From positions 1-64,000 of the forward strand of contig NZ_JBMSDZ010000001.1 of the NCBI RefSeq assembly GCF_049445995.1: DNA of 64,000 nt, written 5' to 3'. This stretch comes from Dyella_A sp049445995. Its GTDB lineage: Bacteria; Pseudomonadota; Gammaproteobacteria; Xanthomonadales; Rhodanobacteraceae. Made by a program: the position numbers and the translations under genes. Of this stretch, positions 55,619-64,000 are shown one piece after another. Below the pieces are notes generated by a model. That model was not told the DNA's origin. It saw only the letters and a list, made by a program, of their open reading frames with translations, and made no database searches. How positions within the stretch are numbered: position 1 is the stretch's first letter; each line of letters opens with the position of its first letter.

Positions 55619-57088
55619 GTGGCGTCGTCCGCCCGCGGCATCCTCGTCAAGACTGGCTGGCTGCTGGCGGTGGTGGCGGCATTGCTTGCGTTCCGTCTGC
55701 TGGCCGGTGCACTCACCGCGCGCCACCTCGCACGGGAGGCCCACGGCGAGCTGGCCTTGCTGAGAGCGGGCCAGCCGCTGTGGCGCTGGACCTTCACCAC
55801 GACGGAGGATCTGGTCGCCGGTCGCGCGTTCGGCCACGCCGACGTGCAGGCGGTCGACGACGGTCTGCGGATCACCAGCCGCGACGGCACGCCGTTCGAT
55901 CTCGGCCTGCCGATCGCGCGCGGGGTGGATCTGATGCACTGGCCGATCCTGCATCTCGATCGCCGCGGCAAGGAACCCGTCGCCCTGTCCATCCTCTGGC
56001 AGGCACCCGGATCGGCCACGTGCGCAAGCGCACCGATGACCTGGCGCGATGCCCGCCTCGACCTGGACCTGCGTGCCGTGGACGCCTCGGCGCCCGGTTC
56101 GGGCCACTGCGCACTCCCGGCGAACGCCGGCATGCTGCGACTGCGCCTGACCATGACCCGGGGCCAGGAACTGGTGTTGCGCAAGGCTTCCCTGCGGGCG
56201 GCTGATCCGCCTGCGCTGGTCCCGACGCCACAAGACCTGGCGGGCTCGTTCCGTCCGAGATCCGGACGTTCCTCCAGCACGGCCGTGCCGATCGTGCGGC
56301 TGCACGCGACGGCCAGCGCCGAACAGATGCTGGCTCGCCGCGACGAGGCATTGGCCTGGCGCCCGGCAGCCATCGTGATCGTGGATGGAACCTCGCTTGC
56401 GGGCAGTCCACCCCGGCCAATGCCGCGCCGCCTGTCCTGGCTCGCCACCACCGCCTATGTGCTGATGCTGCTGGCGCTTTCCCGCCGTCCGCGGGCCGCG
56501 CTGCCGACGCTGCTGGCGGGGATGCTCGGCCCGCTGGTGCTCATCGCCGGCCTGCAATGGGGACAACGGCCGTCGGTGCCGGGCGTGATCGCCCTCGGTG
56601 CGGCGCTGGCTTTCGCGTTCCGGATTCAGCACCAGGCAGCGCCGCCGAATTGGCGATGGGTCGGAGCCTGGCGATCCGCCGGCTGGCGGTGGCCACTCGC
56701 CCTGATCCCGGTGGCGCTGTCGGTGTGCCTGATCTGGGGACATGCGCTGGAACCCGTGCCGCTGCGCCGGGCGCTGGTCTATTTCGGCTGGGCGGCGCTG
56801 CAGCAATGGTTGGTGCTGGGCTTTGCGCTGGGGCAGCTGGGGAAGTTGCTGCCCGTCGCCTGGGCGGTGCTTGCCGCCGCGGCGCTGTTCGCCCTGCTGC
56901 ACGTCCCCAACGGGGCTTTGATGCAGTTGTGCTTCCTCGCCGAACTTTGGTGGGCGTGGTGCTTCACCCGGCAACGTGCGCTGCTGCCGATCGCCCTGGC
57001 CCATGCCGCCTGCGCGCTGCTGGTGGGCGCGGGGTTGGTCGGCAATGGCCTGCGTTCGCTGGAAGTCAGCGCACGCTTTTTCCTTTAG
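55619..57088 (+). CDS. CPBP-like intramembrane protease homologue with altered catalytic motif
   Basis: A 489-residue membrane protein. One N-terminal helix and a ~220-residue periplasmic-type domain precede about eight helices from ~275 on. The C-terminal part resembles CPBP/Abi (Rce1-like) proteases: motif 2 is FALLHVPNG (F-x3-H) and motif 3 has His in IALAHAACALL. At motif 1, where EExxxR is expected, the sequence is LQQWLVLGF, so both catalytic Glu are Gln. It may be a non-proteolytic relative. The GTG start 55619 lies 2 nt past the phhB stop; the start is uncertain. Confidence 0.6.
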   Translation: MASSARGILVKTGWLLAVVAALLAFRLLAGALTARHLAREAHGELALLRAGQPLWRWTFTTTEDLVAGRAFGHADVQAVDDGLRITSRDGTPFDLGLPIARGVDLMHWPILHLDRRGKEPVALSILWQAPGSATCASAPMTWRDARLDLDLRAVDASAPGSGHCALPANAGMLRLRLTMTRGQELVLRKASLRAADPPALVPTPQDLAGSFRPRSGRSSSTAVPIVRLHATASAEQMLARRDEALAWRPAAIVIVDGTSLAGSPPRPMPRRLSWLATTAYVLMLLALSRRPRAALPTLLAGMLGPLVLIAGLQWGQRPSVPGVIALGAALAFAFRIQHQAAPPNWRWVGAWRSAGWRWPLALIPVALSVCLIWGHALEPVPLRRALVYFGWAALQQWLVLGFALGQLGKLLPVAWAVLAAAALFALLHVPNGALMQLCFLAELWWAWCFTRQRALLPIALAHAACALLVGAGLVGNGLRSLEVSARFFL

Positions 57089-58034
57089 AACCAAGGTTAT
57101 CCAGGAAATTCCTCAAGTCACTCGGCAGCGGAGTGGAGAAGCTGTACGAGCGTCCGTCCAGCTCGAAACTCATGTGCGAGGCGTGCAGGAACAGCCGCTG
57201 CAATCCCATCGCGCGGAAGCGCTTGTTGGCCTCGCGATCGCCATATTTCGGGTCACCGGCGAGCGGATGCCCTACGTGGGCGGCGTGCACGCGAATCTGG
57301 TGCGTGCGCCCCGTGCCCAAGGTCGCCTGCATCAACCGGGCACCCGGATACTGTTCCAGTTCGCGGAAAAAAGTGAGCGACGGCTTGCCGTTGTCGGACA
57401 CTCTTACCATGCGCTCGCCGCCCTGAAGCACCGACTTGGCGAGCGGGGCATTGACGTCGAAACGCGCCTTGGACGGATGCCCCACCATCAGGCAGAGGTA
57501 TTGTTTGATCACCTGGCTGTCGCGGATCGCCGCCTGCAGGCCGGTCAGCCCGGCACGGGTCCTGGCAAACACCAGCACCCCGCTGGTGTCGCGATCCAGC
57601 CGGTGCACCAATTCCAGGTGATCGGTCGGGCGCGCCGCCCGCATCAGCTCGATCGCGCCGTGGCTGACCCCGCTGCCGCCGTGGCTGGCCATGCCGGTGG
57701 GCTTGTCGATGACCAGGAAATGCCTGTCCTCGAAGATCACCGCCTCGACCGCCGCGGCCATCTGACCGGCACTCGGCCCCTGCGTCTCGGGCCGCTCTGC
57801 GACGCGGACAGGGGGAATACGCAGCATGTCGCCTGCGCTGAGCCGGGTGTCGGGCTTGGCCCGCTTGCCGTTCACCCGCACCTGTCCGGTGCGCACGATG
57901 CGGTAGATCATGCTCTTGGGGACACCCTTGAGCAGAGTCATCAGGGCGTTGTCGATCCGCTGGCCATCCCGTTCCGGGCCGACCTCGACTTGACGCACCC
58001 CTTGAGATACCGCGGGGGAAGTTGCCGTCTGCAT
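57066..58034 (-). CDS. rluC: 23S rRNA pseudouridine synthase (RluC/RluD type)
   Basis: A 322-residue synthase. An N-terminal S4 domain (about 20-85, QRIDNALMTLLKGVPKSMIYRIVRTGQVRVNG) is followed by the catalytic domain with Asp in HRLDRDTSGVLVFA, RLMQATLGTGRTHQIRVH and GDPKYGD. The direct pairing with rne, divergent, is the order seen for rluC in E. coli, which supports RluC over RluD. Confidence 0.92.
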   Translation of the reverse strand: MQTATSPAVSQGVRQVEVGPERDGQRIDNALMTLLKGVPKSMIYRIVRTGQVRVNGKRAKPDTRLSAGDMLRIPPVRVAERPETQGPSAGQMAAAVEAVIFEDRHFLVIDKPTGMASHGGSGVSHGAIELMRAARPTDHLELVHRLDRDTSGVLVFARTRAGLTGLQAAIRDSQVIKQYLCLMVGHPSKARFDVNAPLAKSVLQGGERMVRVSDNGKPSLTFFRELEQYPGARLMQATLGTGRTHQIRVHAAHVGHPLAGDPKYGDREANKRFRAMGLQRLFLHASHMSFELDGRSYSFSTPLPSDLRNFLDNLGSKGKSVR

Positions 58035-58376
58035 TGAAAAAAATCCGCTTCGATAGGATACTCGACCGGCGCTTTGCCCGTGTCCGATCGGATCGATCGG
58101 ACCGGCCCGTCCGTCACGTCGGCGAGGATTGCGCCGGCCGCCTTCCCCGGGCAGCCGGTCGCTGCTCCCTTTCATCGTAACGGTTCGGATTGCGGTTTGT
58201 CCGATCGGCTCACCCCGTATTGGCGTTCCGCGGCGTAGTGACCAGGAATCATCGCCGGCACCCGGAACGGTGCCGTACTTTTGCCGCTTGACCGCAGCGG
58301 CGCGATCCCCGGCAGGCCGCCCCCAGTGGCGCCACCGAGGCACGCGACGCGCGGCAAGTTCAAGGAAAACAACACA
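58035..58376. other. rluC-rne divergent intergenic region and rne 5' leader
   Basis: A 342-base stretch without a gene between divergent rluC and rne. It contains a small stem, GCCGCT..AGCGGC, near 58278-58296. A long leader is expected here because rne mRNA in enterobacteria carries a structured 5' UTR through which RNase E limits its own expression. I could not draw a convincing hp2/hp3-like structure by eye. Confidence 0.5.
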
Positions 58377-61300
58377 ATGAAACGCATGTTGATCAACGCA
58401 ACTCAGCGTGAAGAGTTGCGCGTGGCCATCGTCGATGGCCAGACTCTGTACGACCTCGACATCGAGATCCCCTCCCGCGAACAGAAGAAGGCCAACATCT
58501 ACAAGGGCCGCATCACTCGCGTCGAAGCCTCCCTCGAAGCCTGCTTCATCGATTACGGCGCCGAACGCCACGGCTTCCTGCCGCTCAAGGAAATCGCCCG
58601 CGAATACTTCACCCCGGGCCTGGACCCGAACAAGGCGAACATCCGCGAACTGCTGAAGGAAGGCCAGGAACTGGTCGTCCAGGTGGAGAAGGAAGAGCGC
58701 GGCAACAAGGGCGCGGCGCTGACCACCTTCATCAGCCTGGCCGGCCGCTACATGGTGCTGATGCCGAACAACCCGAAGGCCGGCGGCGTCTCCCGCCGGA
58801 TCGAGGGCGAGGACCGGCAGGCGCTGAAGGAGGCGCTGGAGCACCTCAAGGTGCCCGACGACGTCGGCCTGATCGTGCGCACCGCCGGCATGGGTCGCGA
58901 CGCCGAAGAGCTGCAGTGGGACCTGGACTACCTGCTCACGCTGTGGCGCTCGATTTCCGAGGCGGCCAGCAAGCAGAAGGCGCCGTTCCTGATCTACCAG
59001 GAATCGAAGCTGTTCATCCGCGCCCTGCGCGACTACCTGCGCAACGACATCGGCGAGATCCTGATCGACGAGGAATCGCTGTACAACGACGCGCGCGAGT
59101 TCATGCAGCAGGTGATGCCCAACGCCCTGCGCAAGCTCAAGCTGTACAAGGACGATACCCCGCTGTTTTCGCGCTACCAGATCGAGACGCAGATCGAGAG
59201 CGTGTTCGATCGCCAGGTGCGCCTGCCGTCAGGCGGCTCGATCGTGGTCGACCAGACCGAGGCGCTGACCGCGATCGACATCAACTCGGCCAAGGCGACC
59301 AAGGGCGGCGACATCGAGGAAACCGCGTTCAACACGAACTGCGAGGCTGCGGTGGAAATCGCCCGCCAGCTGCGCATCCGTGACGCCGGCGGCCTGATCG
59401 TCATCGACTTCATCGACATGGACAGCCCACGCCACCAGCGCGAAGTGGAAGAGAAGCTCAAGGACGCGCTCAAGCTCGATCGCGCCCGCGTGCAGATCGG
59501 CCGCATCTCGCGCTTCGGCCTGCTGGAAATGTCGCGCCAGCGCCTGCGTCCGTCGCTGGGCGAGGCCACCCAGGTGGTCTGTCCGCGCTGCGAGGGCCAT
59601 GGCTACATCCGCGGCATCGAATCGCTGTCGCTGTCGACCCTGCGCCTGATCGAAGAGCATGCGATGAAGGACAACACCGGCCAGGTGCTGGTGCAGGCGC
59701 CGCCGGAAGTGGCCAACTTCATGCTCAACGAGAAGCGCGCCAGCGTGGTCGAGATCGAGCTGCGCAACAAGGTCCACGTCGTCATCGTGGCCGATGACAA
59801 GCTGGAAACGCCGCACATCCAGATCCAGCGGATCAAGGAAGCGGAGATGGGCGAGCACAGCAAGCCCAGCTACGAGCGCCTGACCACCGTCGAGGCCGCG
59901 CCGATTCCCAAGATGGGCCAGGCGCTGGGCAGCAGCGAGCAGCCTGCCGTCAGCGGGGTGGTGCCGTCCTCGCCCGCGCCCGTGCGCGAAGAGTCGGCGG
60001 CGCCGTCTCCGCCGGCGGTGCCGCCGCGCCGGGCGCCCGCGCCCGCAGCGGCCGCGCCGGCGCCGGATACCGGCGGCCTGCTGTCCCGGCTGCTGGGCTG
60101 GTTCCGCGGACCGGAGCGGGCACCGAAGTCCTCGACTTCGGTGCCGGGCGAGGCCACGAATCGCCGACAGGGCACGCGTCGCGACGAACGCGGCCGTCCG
60201 GGCTCGTCCCAGGCGGCGCCCTCCGGCAACCGTGGCAACCAGGGCAGCACCCGCCGCGAACCAGGTCCCTCCAACAACGCCAACCGCGGCAGTTCCAACG
60301 GACCCGGCAAGGGCAACCGCCAACGTGGCGAGCAGCCGCAAGGCAGCCAGGTGCGCCAGGCGCAGGCCAGCACCACACTTCGCCAGGAACCGCGACCACC
60401 ACGTGCCCCGCAGCCTGCGCCGCACGCCGAGGACAGGCCCGCCAGGAGCGATGCCCCCGGCGCTGCGCCTGCCTCTGCGCGTCCCGAGCGCCGGCCGCAG
60501 GCATCACGCCCGGCGACCGGTGCCGAGCCGGCAAGCGACGAGGTCAAGATCGCGTCGGTCGATTCGGCAGGTATCGCCAACGCACCGGTAGTCTCCCGCC
60601 CGGACAGCGCCGGCGATGGCGATGGCGATACCGAAAGCAACGGCGCACGTCGCCGCCGCGGCCGTCGTGGCGGCCGCCGCCGCCGCCGTCAGGACGACAA
60701 CGCGACTCCGGCTTCGGCCGAAGCCTCGCAGCAGGCCAGGATGCTGGACGACGAGGATCGCGACGATGCCGTAGCCAGCGCGGCCGATCCTTCAGCGGCA
60801 CCGGCAACATCCCCATCGGCCCATGTCGACCGGGCAACCGGCCCGCAGCGCGCGGCGCCAGTGGCAACCGGCGTCGCCTCGCCAGTGACGGACGGCGCCA
60901 CGGTGCCGGGTCATGCCCGTGCTCCGCAAGCCGAACAATCTCCGGTCCTGCCGCCCCCTGCCACTTTCCTGCCAACCACCCCGCCATCGCCTGCGCCGGC
61001 AACCGGGTCCGGGACACAGGTCAGCACGTCCTCCGCAACATCGTTCAATCTGCCCACACTGCCCCCGATTCCGGAGCAGGTGACTGATGCAGCGGAGCAA
61101 CCGCCGCACACCCCGGTGATTGACGGTCGCGTGGCGGAAGCGGAGATCCCGGCGAGCCCCGTCGCTCCAACGCCGCCGGCACCGCTGGCGCCGGCGGCGG
61201 TGACGGTGACGACCGGGCAAGCGGAGCCGGCTGAGCCGGCTGCGGCGGTCGCGCCGCCGCAGCCGGTGGTTACGCCTGCGGTGTCGGAGCCGGTACAGCC

Positions 61301-61427
61301 CAGGCCTTCGCCGGCCCAAGGGGATCTGCTGGCCGCCGCTGCGCACACCGCGGGCATGGAGCCGCTCGAACGCGCGCCGGACGAAGCCGAGGAGAGACGC
61401 AACCGGGACAATCCATCGGCCGGCTGA
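58377..61427 (+). CDS. rne: Ribonuclease E
   Basis: A 1016-residue endonuclease that starts mRNA decay and processes rRNA and tRNA. Catalytic half: S1 domain (about 38-120), 5' sensor, DNase I-like domain with D301 (AIDINSAKATKG) and D344 (VIDFIDMD), and the Zn-link C402-P-R-C405. Residues ~515-1016 are a low-complexity scaffold rich in Pro, Ala, Arg and Ser, with an Arg block (RRRRGRRGG) likely to bind RNA. It ends at a clear terminator. ATG 58377 gives MKRMLINATQREELRVA. Confidence 0.96.
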   Translation: MKRMLINATQREELRVAIVDGQTLYDLDIEIPSREQKKANIYKGRITRVEASLEACFIDYGAERHGFLPLKEIAREYFTPGLDPNKANIRELLKEGQELVVQVEKEERGNKGAALTTFISLAGRYMVLMPNNPKAGGVSRRIEGEDRQALKEALEHLKVPDDVGLIVRTAGMGRDAEELQWDLDYLLTLWRSISEAASKQKAPFLIYQESKLFIRALRDYLRNDIGEILIDEESLYNDAREFMQQVMPNALRKLKLYKDDTPLFSRYQIETQIESVFDRQVRLPSGGSIVVDQTEALTAIDINSAKATKGGDIEETAFNTNCEAAVEIARQLRIRDAGGLIVIDFIDMDSPRHQREVEEKLKDALKLDRARVQIGRISRFGLLEMSRQRLRPSLGEATQVVCPRCEGHGYIRGIESLSLSTLRLIEEHAMKDNTGQVLVQAPPEVANFMLNEKRASVVEIELRNKVHVVIVADDKLETPHIQIQRIKEAEMGEHSKPSYERLTTVEAAPIPKMGQALGSSEQPAVSGVVPSSPAPVREESAAPSPPAVPPRRAPAPAAAAPAPDTGGLLSRLLGWFRGPERAPKSSTSVPGEATNRRQGTRRDERGRPGSSQAAPSGNRGNQGSTRREPGPSNNANRGSSNGPGKGNRQRGEQPQGSQVRQAQASTTLRQEPRPPRAPQPAPHAEDRPARSDAPGAAPASARPERRPQASRPATGAEPASDEVKIASVDSAGIANAPVVSRPDSAGDGDGDTESNGARRRRGRRGGRRRRRQDDNATPASAEASQQARMLDDEDRDDAVASAADPSAAPATSPSAHVDRATGPQRAAPVATGVASPVTDGATVPGHARAPQAEQSPVLPPPATFLPTTPPSPAPATGSGTQVSTSSATSFNLPTLPPIPEQVTDAAEQPPHTPVIDGRVAEAEIPASPVAPTPPAPLAPAAVTVTTGQAEPAEPAAAVAPPQPVVTPAVSEPVQPRPSPAQGDLLAAAAHTAGMEPLERAPDEAEERRNRDNPSAG

Positions 61428-61439
61428 GCCTCCGCCCAC

Positions 61440-61477
61440 GCACAAAAAAACCGGACGAAAGCCCGGTTTTTTTGTGC
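61440..61477. terminator. Intrinsic terminator downstream of rne
   Basis: A 15-bp stem, GCACAAAAAAACCGG with CCGGTTTTTTTGTGC, around an 8-nt loop, with A and T runs on each side. It works for rne and possibly for transcripts coming from uvrY. Confidence 0.9.
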
Positions 61478-61492
61478 CTGCAGCAAGCCTCA

Positions 61493-61670
61493 GAGGCTGA
61501 GAAAAATTCGACCGCCGTAGCGAGAGCGCCGCCAAGCGTTCGTGACAAGGTGCGTTGGGCGCAAATCCGGGGAGTTTGGTGAACCAAATGACCCGGATTT
61601 GCGCCCAGCGCGCCGCCGGCACGGGCGTTTGGCGACGGTCGCAGTAGGCGGGCGATTTTTTCTCAGCCTC
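61493..61670. repeat. 178-bp full-length palindromic element (MITE-like) between rne and uvrY
   Basis: The two halves are inverted copies of each other along their whole length, at roughly 70% match with almost no gaps. Outer arms GAGGCTGAGAAAAA / TTTTTTCTCAGCCTC, inner arms GGGCGCAAATCCGG / CCGGATTTGCGCCC, centre TTTGGTGAACCAAA. TCA occurs directly at both edges (61490-61492 and 61671-61673), possibly a 3-bp target duplication; the right copy is the uvrY stop codon. Confidence 0.75.
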
Positions 61671-62327
61671 TCAGACGTTGGCGTGCTGCTGGTTGGCCAT
61701 GTCGATCAAGCCGTGCGTGGCCATCAGATGCGACAGGCTGATCACGTGGTCGACGTTGAGTTTTTCCATCAAGCGCTGCTTGTACGTGGAAACCGTCTTT
61801 GGACTGAGATTGAGTTGTTCGCCGATGAGCGTCAGTGGCTTGCCCCGGACCAGCATCATGGCCACCTCCAGTTCCCGACTGGACAGCGCATCAAACGGCG
61901 ATTCGGTACCATCCAGGGTGGCCAGCGCCAGCTGCTGGGCCACGGCAGGCGCAAGGTAACGTCGCCCGATGGCCACTTGCCGCACCGCCGCGAGCAGTTC
62001 TTCCGCCGAACATCCCTTGGTCAGGTAGCCCAGCGCTCCGGCGTCCAGCAGGCGCTTGGGAAAGCGGGCGTCGTCCACCACCGTCACGATCACGATGCGG
62101 GTATGCAACTTGGACCGGACCACGCGTTCGGTGAGTTCGATGCCGCTCATGCCGGGCATGTGCACATCCACGAGGGCAATGTCCGGGGCCAGCGTGCGAA
62201 TCAGGCGCAAGCCCTCCTCTGCCGTGCCCACCTCGCCGCGAATGCGTATATCCGGCTGTTGCTGCAGGATCATTCTGAAACCGGTACGCACCAGTTCGTG
62301 ATCGTCCACCAAGACAATATTGATCAC
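61671..62327 (-). CDS. uvrY: UvrY/GacA-family two-component response regulator
   Basis: A 218-residue NarL/FixJ-type regulator, the same length as E. coli UvrY. Receiver domain: D9/D10 region VLVDDHELVRTGFR, phospho-acceptor D54 (ALVDVHMPGM), K105-type Lys in GYLTKGCSAEE. LuxR helix-turn-helix at ~150-205: LSSRELEVAMMLVRG and LNLSPKTVSTYKQRLMEKL. With a BarA-like kinase it would control CsrA through small RNAs. GTG 62327 is the start: GGAGG lies 7 nt upstream, and the nearby ATG is out of frame. Confidence 0.9.
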   Translation of the reverse strand: MINIVLVDDHELVRTGFRMILQQQPDIRIRGEVGTAEEGLRLIRTLAPDIALVDVHMPGMSGIELTERVVRSKLHTRIVIVTVVDDARFPKRLLDAGALGYLTKGCSAEELLAAVRQVAIGRRYLAPAVAQQLALATLDGTESPFDALSSRELEVAMMLVRGKPLTLIGEQLNLSPKTVSTYKQRLMEKLNVDHVISLSHLMATHGLIDMANQQHANV

Positions 62328-62983
62328 TTCATACCCTCCTTGGGTGATGACGGCAGCAACGCCCGCGGCGCCTGCCCATGATAGGCGCGTTCGCGCCCGC
62401 TGACAGCCTGGACCCGGCAGCCCGGGCTCTTCCCTTACCCGGCAGCCCGGGCTCTTCCCTTGCATGTCGAAGACGGCAGGCCTGCTTCCCACACCCCCTG
62501 CGGCCGGACCTGCCACGGCCAGCTTGCCATGACCGCAGCCAGGTCGCCGTCAGAACATGCCTACACACAGTGTGCGCGCAGGTCGGACTTGCACACCGGT
62601 TTTGCGCCGTGGGCCGGCAGAAAATGCAGACCGTGGCCGGGCAGCGGCTCAATCGTCGGCAAGCGGGTCCAGCCCCTGGCGTCTGGCCATTTCGTCGCCG
62701 CGACGGGTTCGTGCGTCGGAGCACCAGGACACGAGATCATTCCGAATCACGCCTGTCGCTTGCGATACAGGAAAATCCTTGCGAGCCCCCAGCATCCCTG
62801 CAAACAACCGCAGTCCGCGTCGCAACGCGAAGTGCGCATTCATCGTTTGCATGTGGCATCTCCACAGCTGCCCCTGCGCAGCCGCGGACAGGTTAGCAAA
62901 TCCTTCACGCCGGCTGCACGCCGCGCTGCACCGGGCCATCCCGGCCGCGTATCATGAGGAAATCCCCTGCACGCACGAGTCCC
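62328..62983. other. Intergenic region upstream of uvrY, with a 25-bp tandem repeat
   Basis: A 656-base gap. Two perfect tandem copies of a 25-bp unit (containing CCCGGCAGCCCGGGCTC) lie at 62412-62436 and 62437-62461. A 67-codon minus-strand frame starts at about 62852 and ends at 62649; it has plausible codon use but no family I recognise, so I leave it as doubtful. The promoters of uvrY and the cyclophilin gene should be here. Confidence 0.5.
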
Positions 62984-63679
62984 ATGTTCAAAACCTGCCT
63001 GCTGTCCCTGCTGATGATCGTTCCCGCTGCGCTGAACGCCCAGGGTGCGCCGAAGAATCCTCCCGCTGCGCCAGCACCGGCGCCACAGGTCGTCCTGCAC
63101 ACCACCCAGGGCGACATCACGCTGGAGCTTTATCCGGACAAATCGCCCAAGAGCGTGGCGAATTTCCTGCAGTACGTGCGCGACGGTTTCTATGCCGGCA
63201 CGGTTTTTCACCGCGTGATTCCGGGCTATCTCGTTCAGGGCGGCCTCTATACGCGGGACCTGCAACCACGGCGCACCCGGCCCGCCATCGCCAGCGAGGC
63301 GGACAACGGCCTGTCCAATGTACGTGGCACGGTAGCGGTTGCCCGCGGCGCGGATCCGAATTCGGGCACGTCGCAGTTCTTCTTCAATCTCGTGGACAAT
63401 CGCCGGCTGGATTTCGTGGGCAGCCAGAGCGGACTGACCTGGGGTTATGCCGTCTTTGGCAAAGTGGTCAAAGGCATGGACGTCGTGGACAAGATCGCTG
63501 CCCTGCCAACGCGTGCACTTGGCCCGTTCGCCGGTGATGTTCCCAACCCCATCGTGGTGATCACCGGCGCCGAGGTTGTGGGCGAGCCCTCGCCCGCTGT
63601 CGTGGACAGCAAGATCCCATCCGCAGCCACCGGCGCGAAGGCCAAGCCGGCCGAGGCCAAGTCCGGCGGCAAGCACTGA
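62984..63679 (+). CDS. Periplasmic peptidyl-prolyl cis-trans isomerase (cyclophilin type)
   Basis: A 231-residue cyclophilin with a signal peptide (about 1-21) and a Pro/Ala linker. The core has TVFHRVIPGYLVQGG, GTVAVARGADPNSGTSQFFFNL and GYAVFGKVVKGMDVV. A hydrophilic, Lys/Ala-rich tail of ~25 residues follows. It would catalyse proline isomerisation during folding in the periplasm (PpiA-like). It is followed after 4 nt by lpxH. Confidence 0.9.
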   Translation: MFKTCLLSLLMIVPAALNAQGAPKNPPAAPAPAPQVVLHTTQGDITLELYPDKSPKSVANFLQYVRDGFYAGTVFHRVIPGYLVQGGLYTRDLQPRRTRPAIASEADNGLSNVRGTVAVARGADPNSGTSQFFFNLVDNRRLDFVGSQSGLTWGYAVFGKVVKGMDVVDKIAALPTRALGPFAGDVPNPIVVITGAEVVGEPSPAVVDSKIPSAATGAKAKPAEAKSGGKH

Positions 63680-63683
63680 CGCG

Positions 63684-64000
63684 ATGGCAACTGTGCTCAT
63701 TTCGGACCTGCACCTGGACGACAGCCGGCCGCACATCACCACACTCTTCGAACGGTTGCTCGCTGGCCGGGAAGTGCGCTCGGCACAGGCGCTCTACATT
63801 CTTGGCGATCTCGTGGAAGCCTGGATCGGCGATGATGACGATGCGCACTTGCCCGCGCGCATCGCGGCCGCCACACGCGCGGTGAGCGACGCCGGTGTCC
63901 GGGTGTATTTCATGGCGGGCAACCGCGACTTCCTGCTCGGCGAGTCGTTCGCACGCCGCGCCGGCCTGACCCTGCTCGACGACGGCACGGTGCATGACAT
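63684..64000 (+). CDS. lpxH: UDP-2,3-diacylglucosamine diphosphatase LpxH (5' part; runs off the window)
   Basis: The first ~105 residues of LpxH, the lipid A enzyme that cleaves UDP-2,3-diacylglucosamine to lipid X. Calcineurin-like metal motifs: LISDLHLDDSRP (DxH), LGDLVEAWIGDDD (GDxxE) and MAGNRDFLLG (GNRD). The cyclophilin-lpxH order (ppiB-lpxH in E. coli) supports it. Confidence 0.92.
   Translation, partial: MATVLISDLHLDDSRPHITTLFERLLAGREVRSAQALYILGDLVEAWIGDDDDAHLPARIAAATRAVSDAGVRVYFMAGNRDFLLGESFARRAGLTLLDDGTVHD

Noticed and set aside
60000..61427. The low-complexity half of rne as a separate or broken gene
   Set aside because: One continuous frame with the Pro/Ala/Arg-rich scaffold normal for RNase E.
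62649..62852. 67-codon minus-strand frame between uvrY and the cyclophilin gene
   Set aside because: Codon use is plausible but no motif or neighbour supports it; listed as doubtful in the intergenic entry.

Overview
The window is high-GC bacterial DNA with almost no spacing between genes and many ATGA/GTGA stop-start overlaps. Gene content and order (rpfE-recJ, prfB-lysS, zipA-smc, a DUF3247 gene, an RNase E with a long disordered tail, intergenic REP-like repeats) point to a gammaproteobacterium of the Xanthomonadales, most likely a Rhodanobacter/Dyella-like member of the Rhodanobacteraceae. No tRNA or rRNA gene and no CRISPR array was seen.

Region 1 (1-8.7 kb) is accessory DNA for metal resistance: the end of a CusA-type RND pump, a CusF-like periplasmic protein, a merR/merT-merP-GDCCVxC unit without merA, a DMT exporter with a His-rich tail, two gene remnants (methyltransferase start, CDF transporter end), then a tyrosine recombinase and a Tn3-family transposase. 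Region 2 (8.7-21.2 kb) begins with a UbiB/ABC1-like protein and a DUF3247 protein. It then carries a nine-frame minus-strand operon: a PQQ alcohol dehydrogenase with the DYD signature of lanthanide-dependent enzymes, a cytochrome c, a complete caa3-type oxidase (CtaC with haem domain, CtaD, CoxC, small membrane protein, CtaG), a truncated beta-propeller and a XoxJ-like binding protein. This reads as a self-contained chain from alcohol to oxygen. HU-like and H-NS-like nucleoid proteins follow. Region 3 (21.2-26.4 kb) is housekeeping: zipA, smc, bolA-like, yciI-like.

Region 4 (26.5-39.1 kb) is a plus-strand block of 14 genes: phaC, phasin, phaB, MaoC-Pta fusion, ackA and a complete N-type ATPase operon (atpDCQRBEFAG). 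FNR/ANR-type boxes lie in front of phaC and in front of atpD. This suggests an oxygen-limitation module joining polyhydroxybutyrate turnover, substrate-level ATP from acetyl phosphate, and an ion-pumping rotary ATPase.

Region 5 (39.1-49.7 kb, minus strand) holds lysS, a four-helix-bundle protein, prfB with its programmed frameshift, asnB, a SpoIIAA-like protein, recJ, rpfE and an ABC-F ATPase. Upstream of asnB is what looks like a complete ribosome-mediated attenuator: a 42-codon leader peptide with five Asn codons in seven positions, followed by mutually exclusive antiterminator and terminator hairpins. The ABC-F gene carries a REP-type palindromic repeat inserted in frame. Region 6 (49.8-64 kb) has aguA-aguB (putrescine from agmatine), a TraB-family membrane protein, two c-type cytochromes, nfuA, phhB, a CPBP-like protein with altered catalytic residues, rluC-rne divergently arranged, a 178-bp palindromic element touching the uvrY stop codon, uvrY, a periplasmic cyclophilin and the start of lpxH.

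The best candidates for something undescribed are the Asn-leader attenuator of asnB, the FNR-box-linked PHB/acetate/N-ATPase block, and the lanthanide-type dehydrogenase joined to its own caa3 oxidase.
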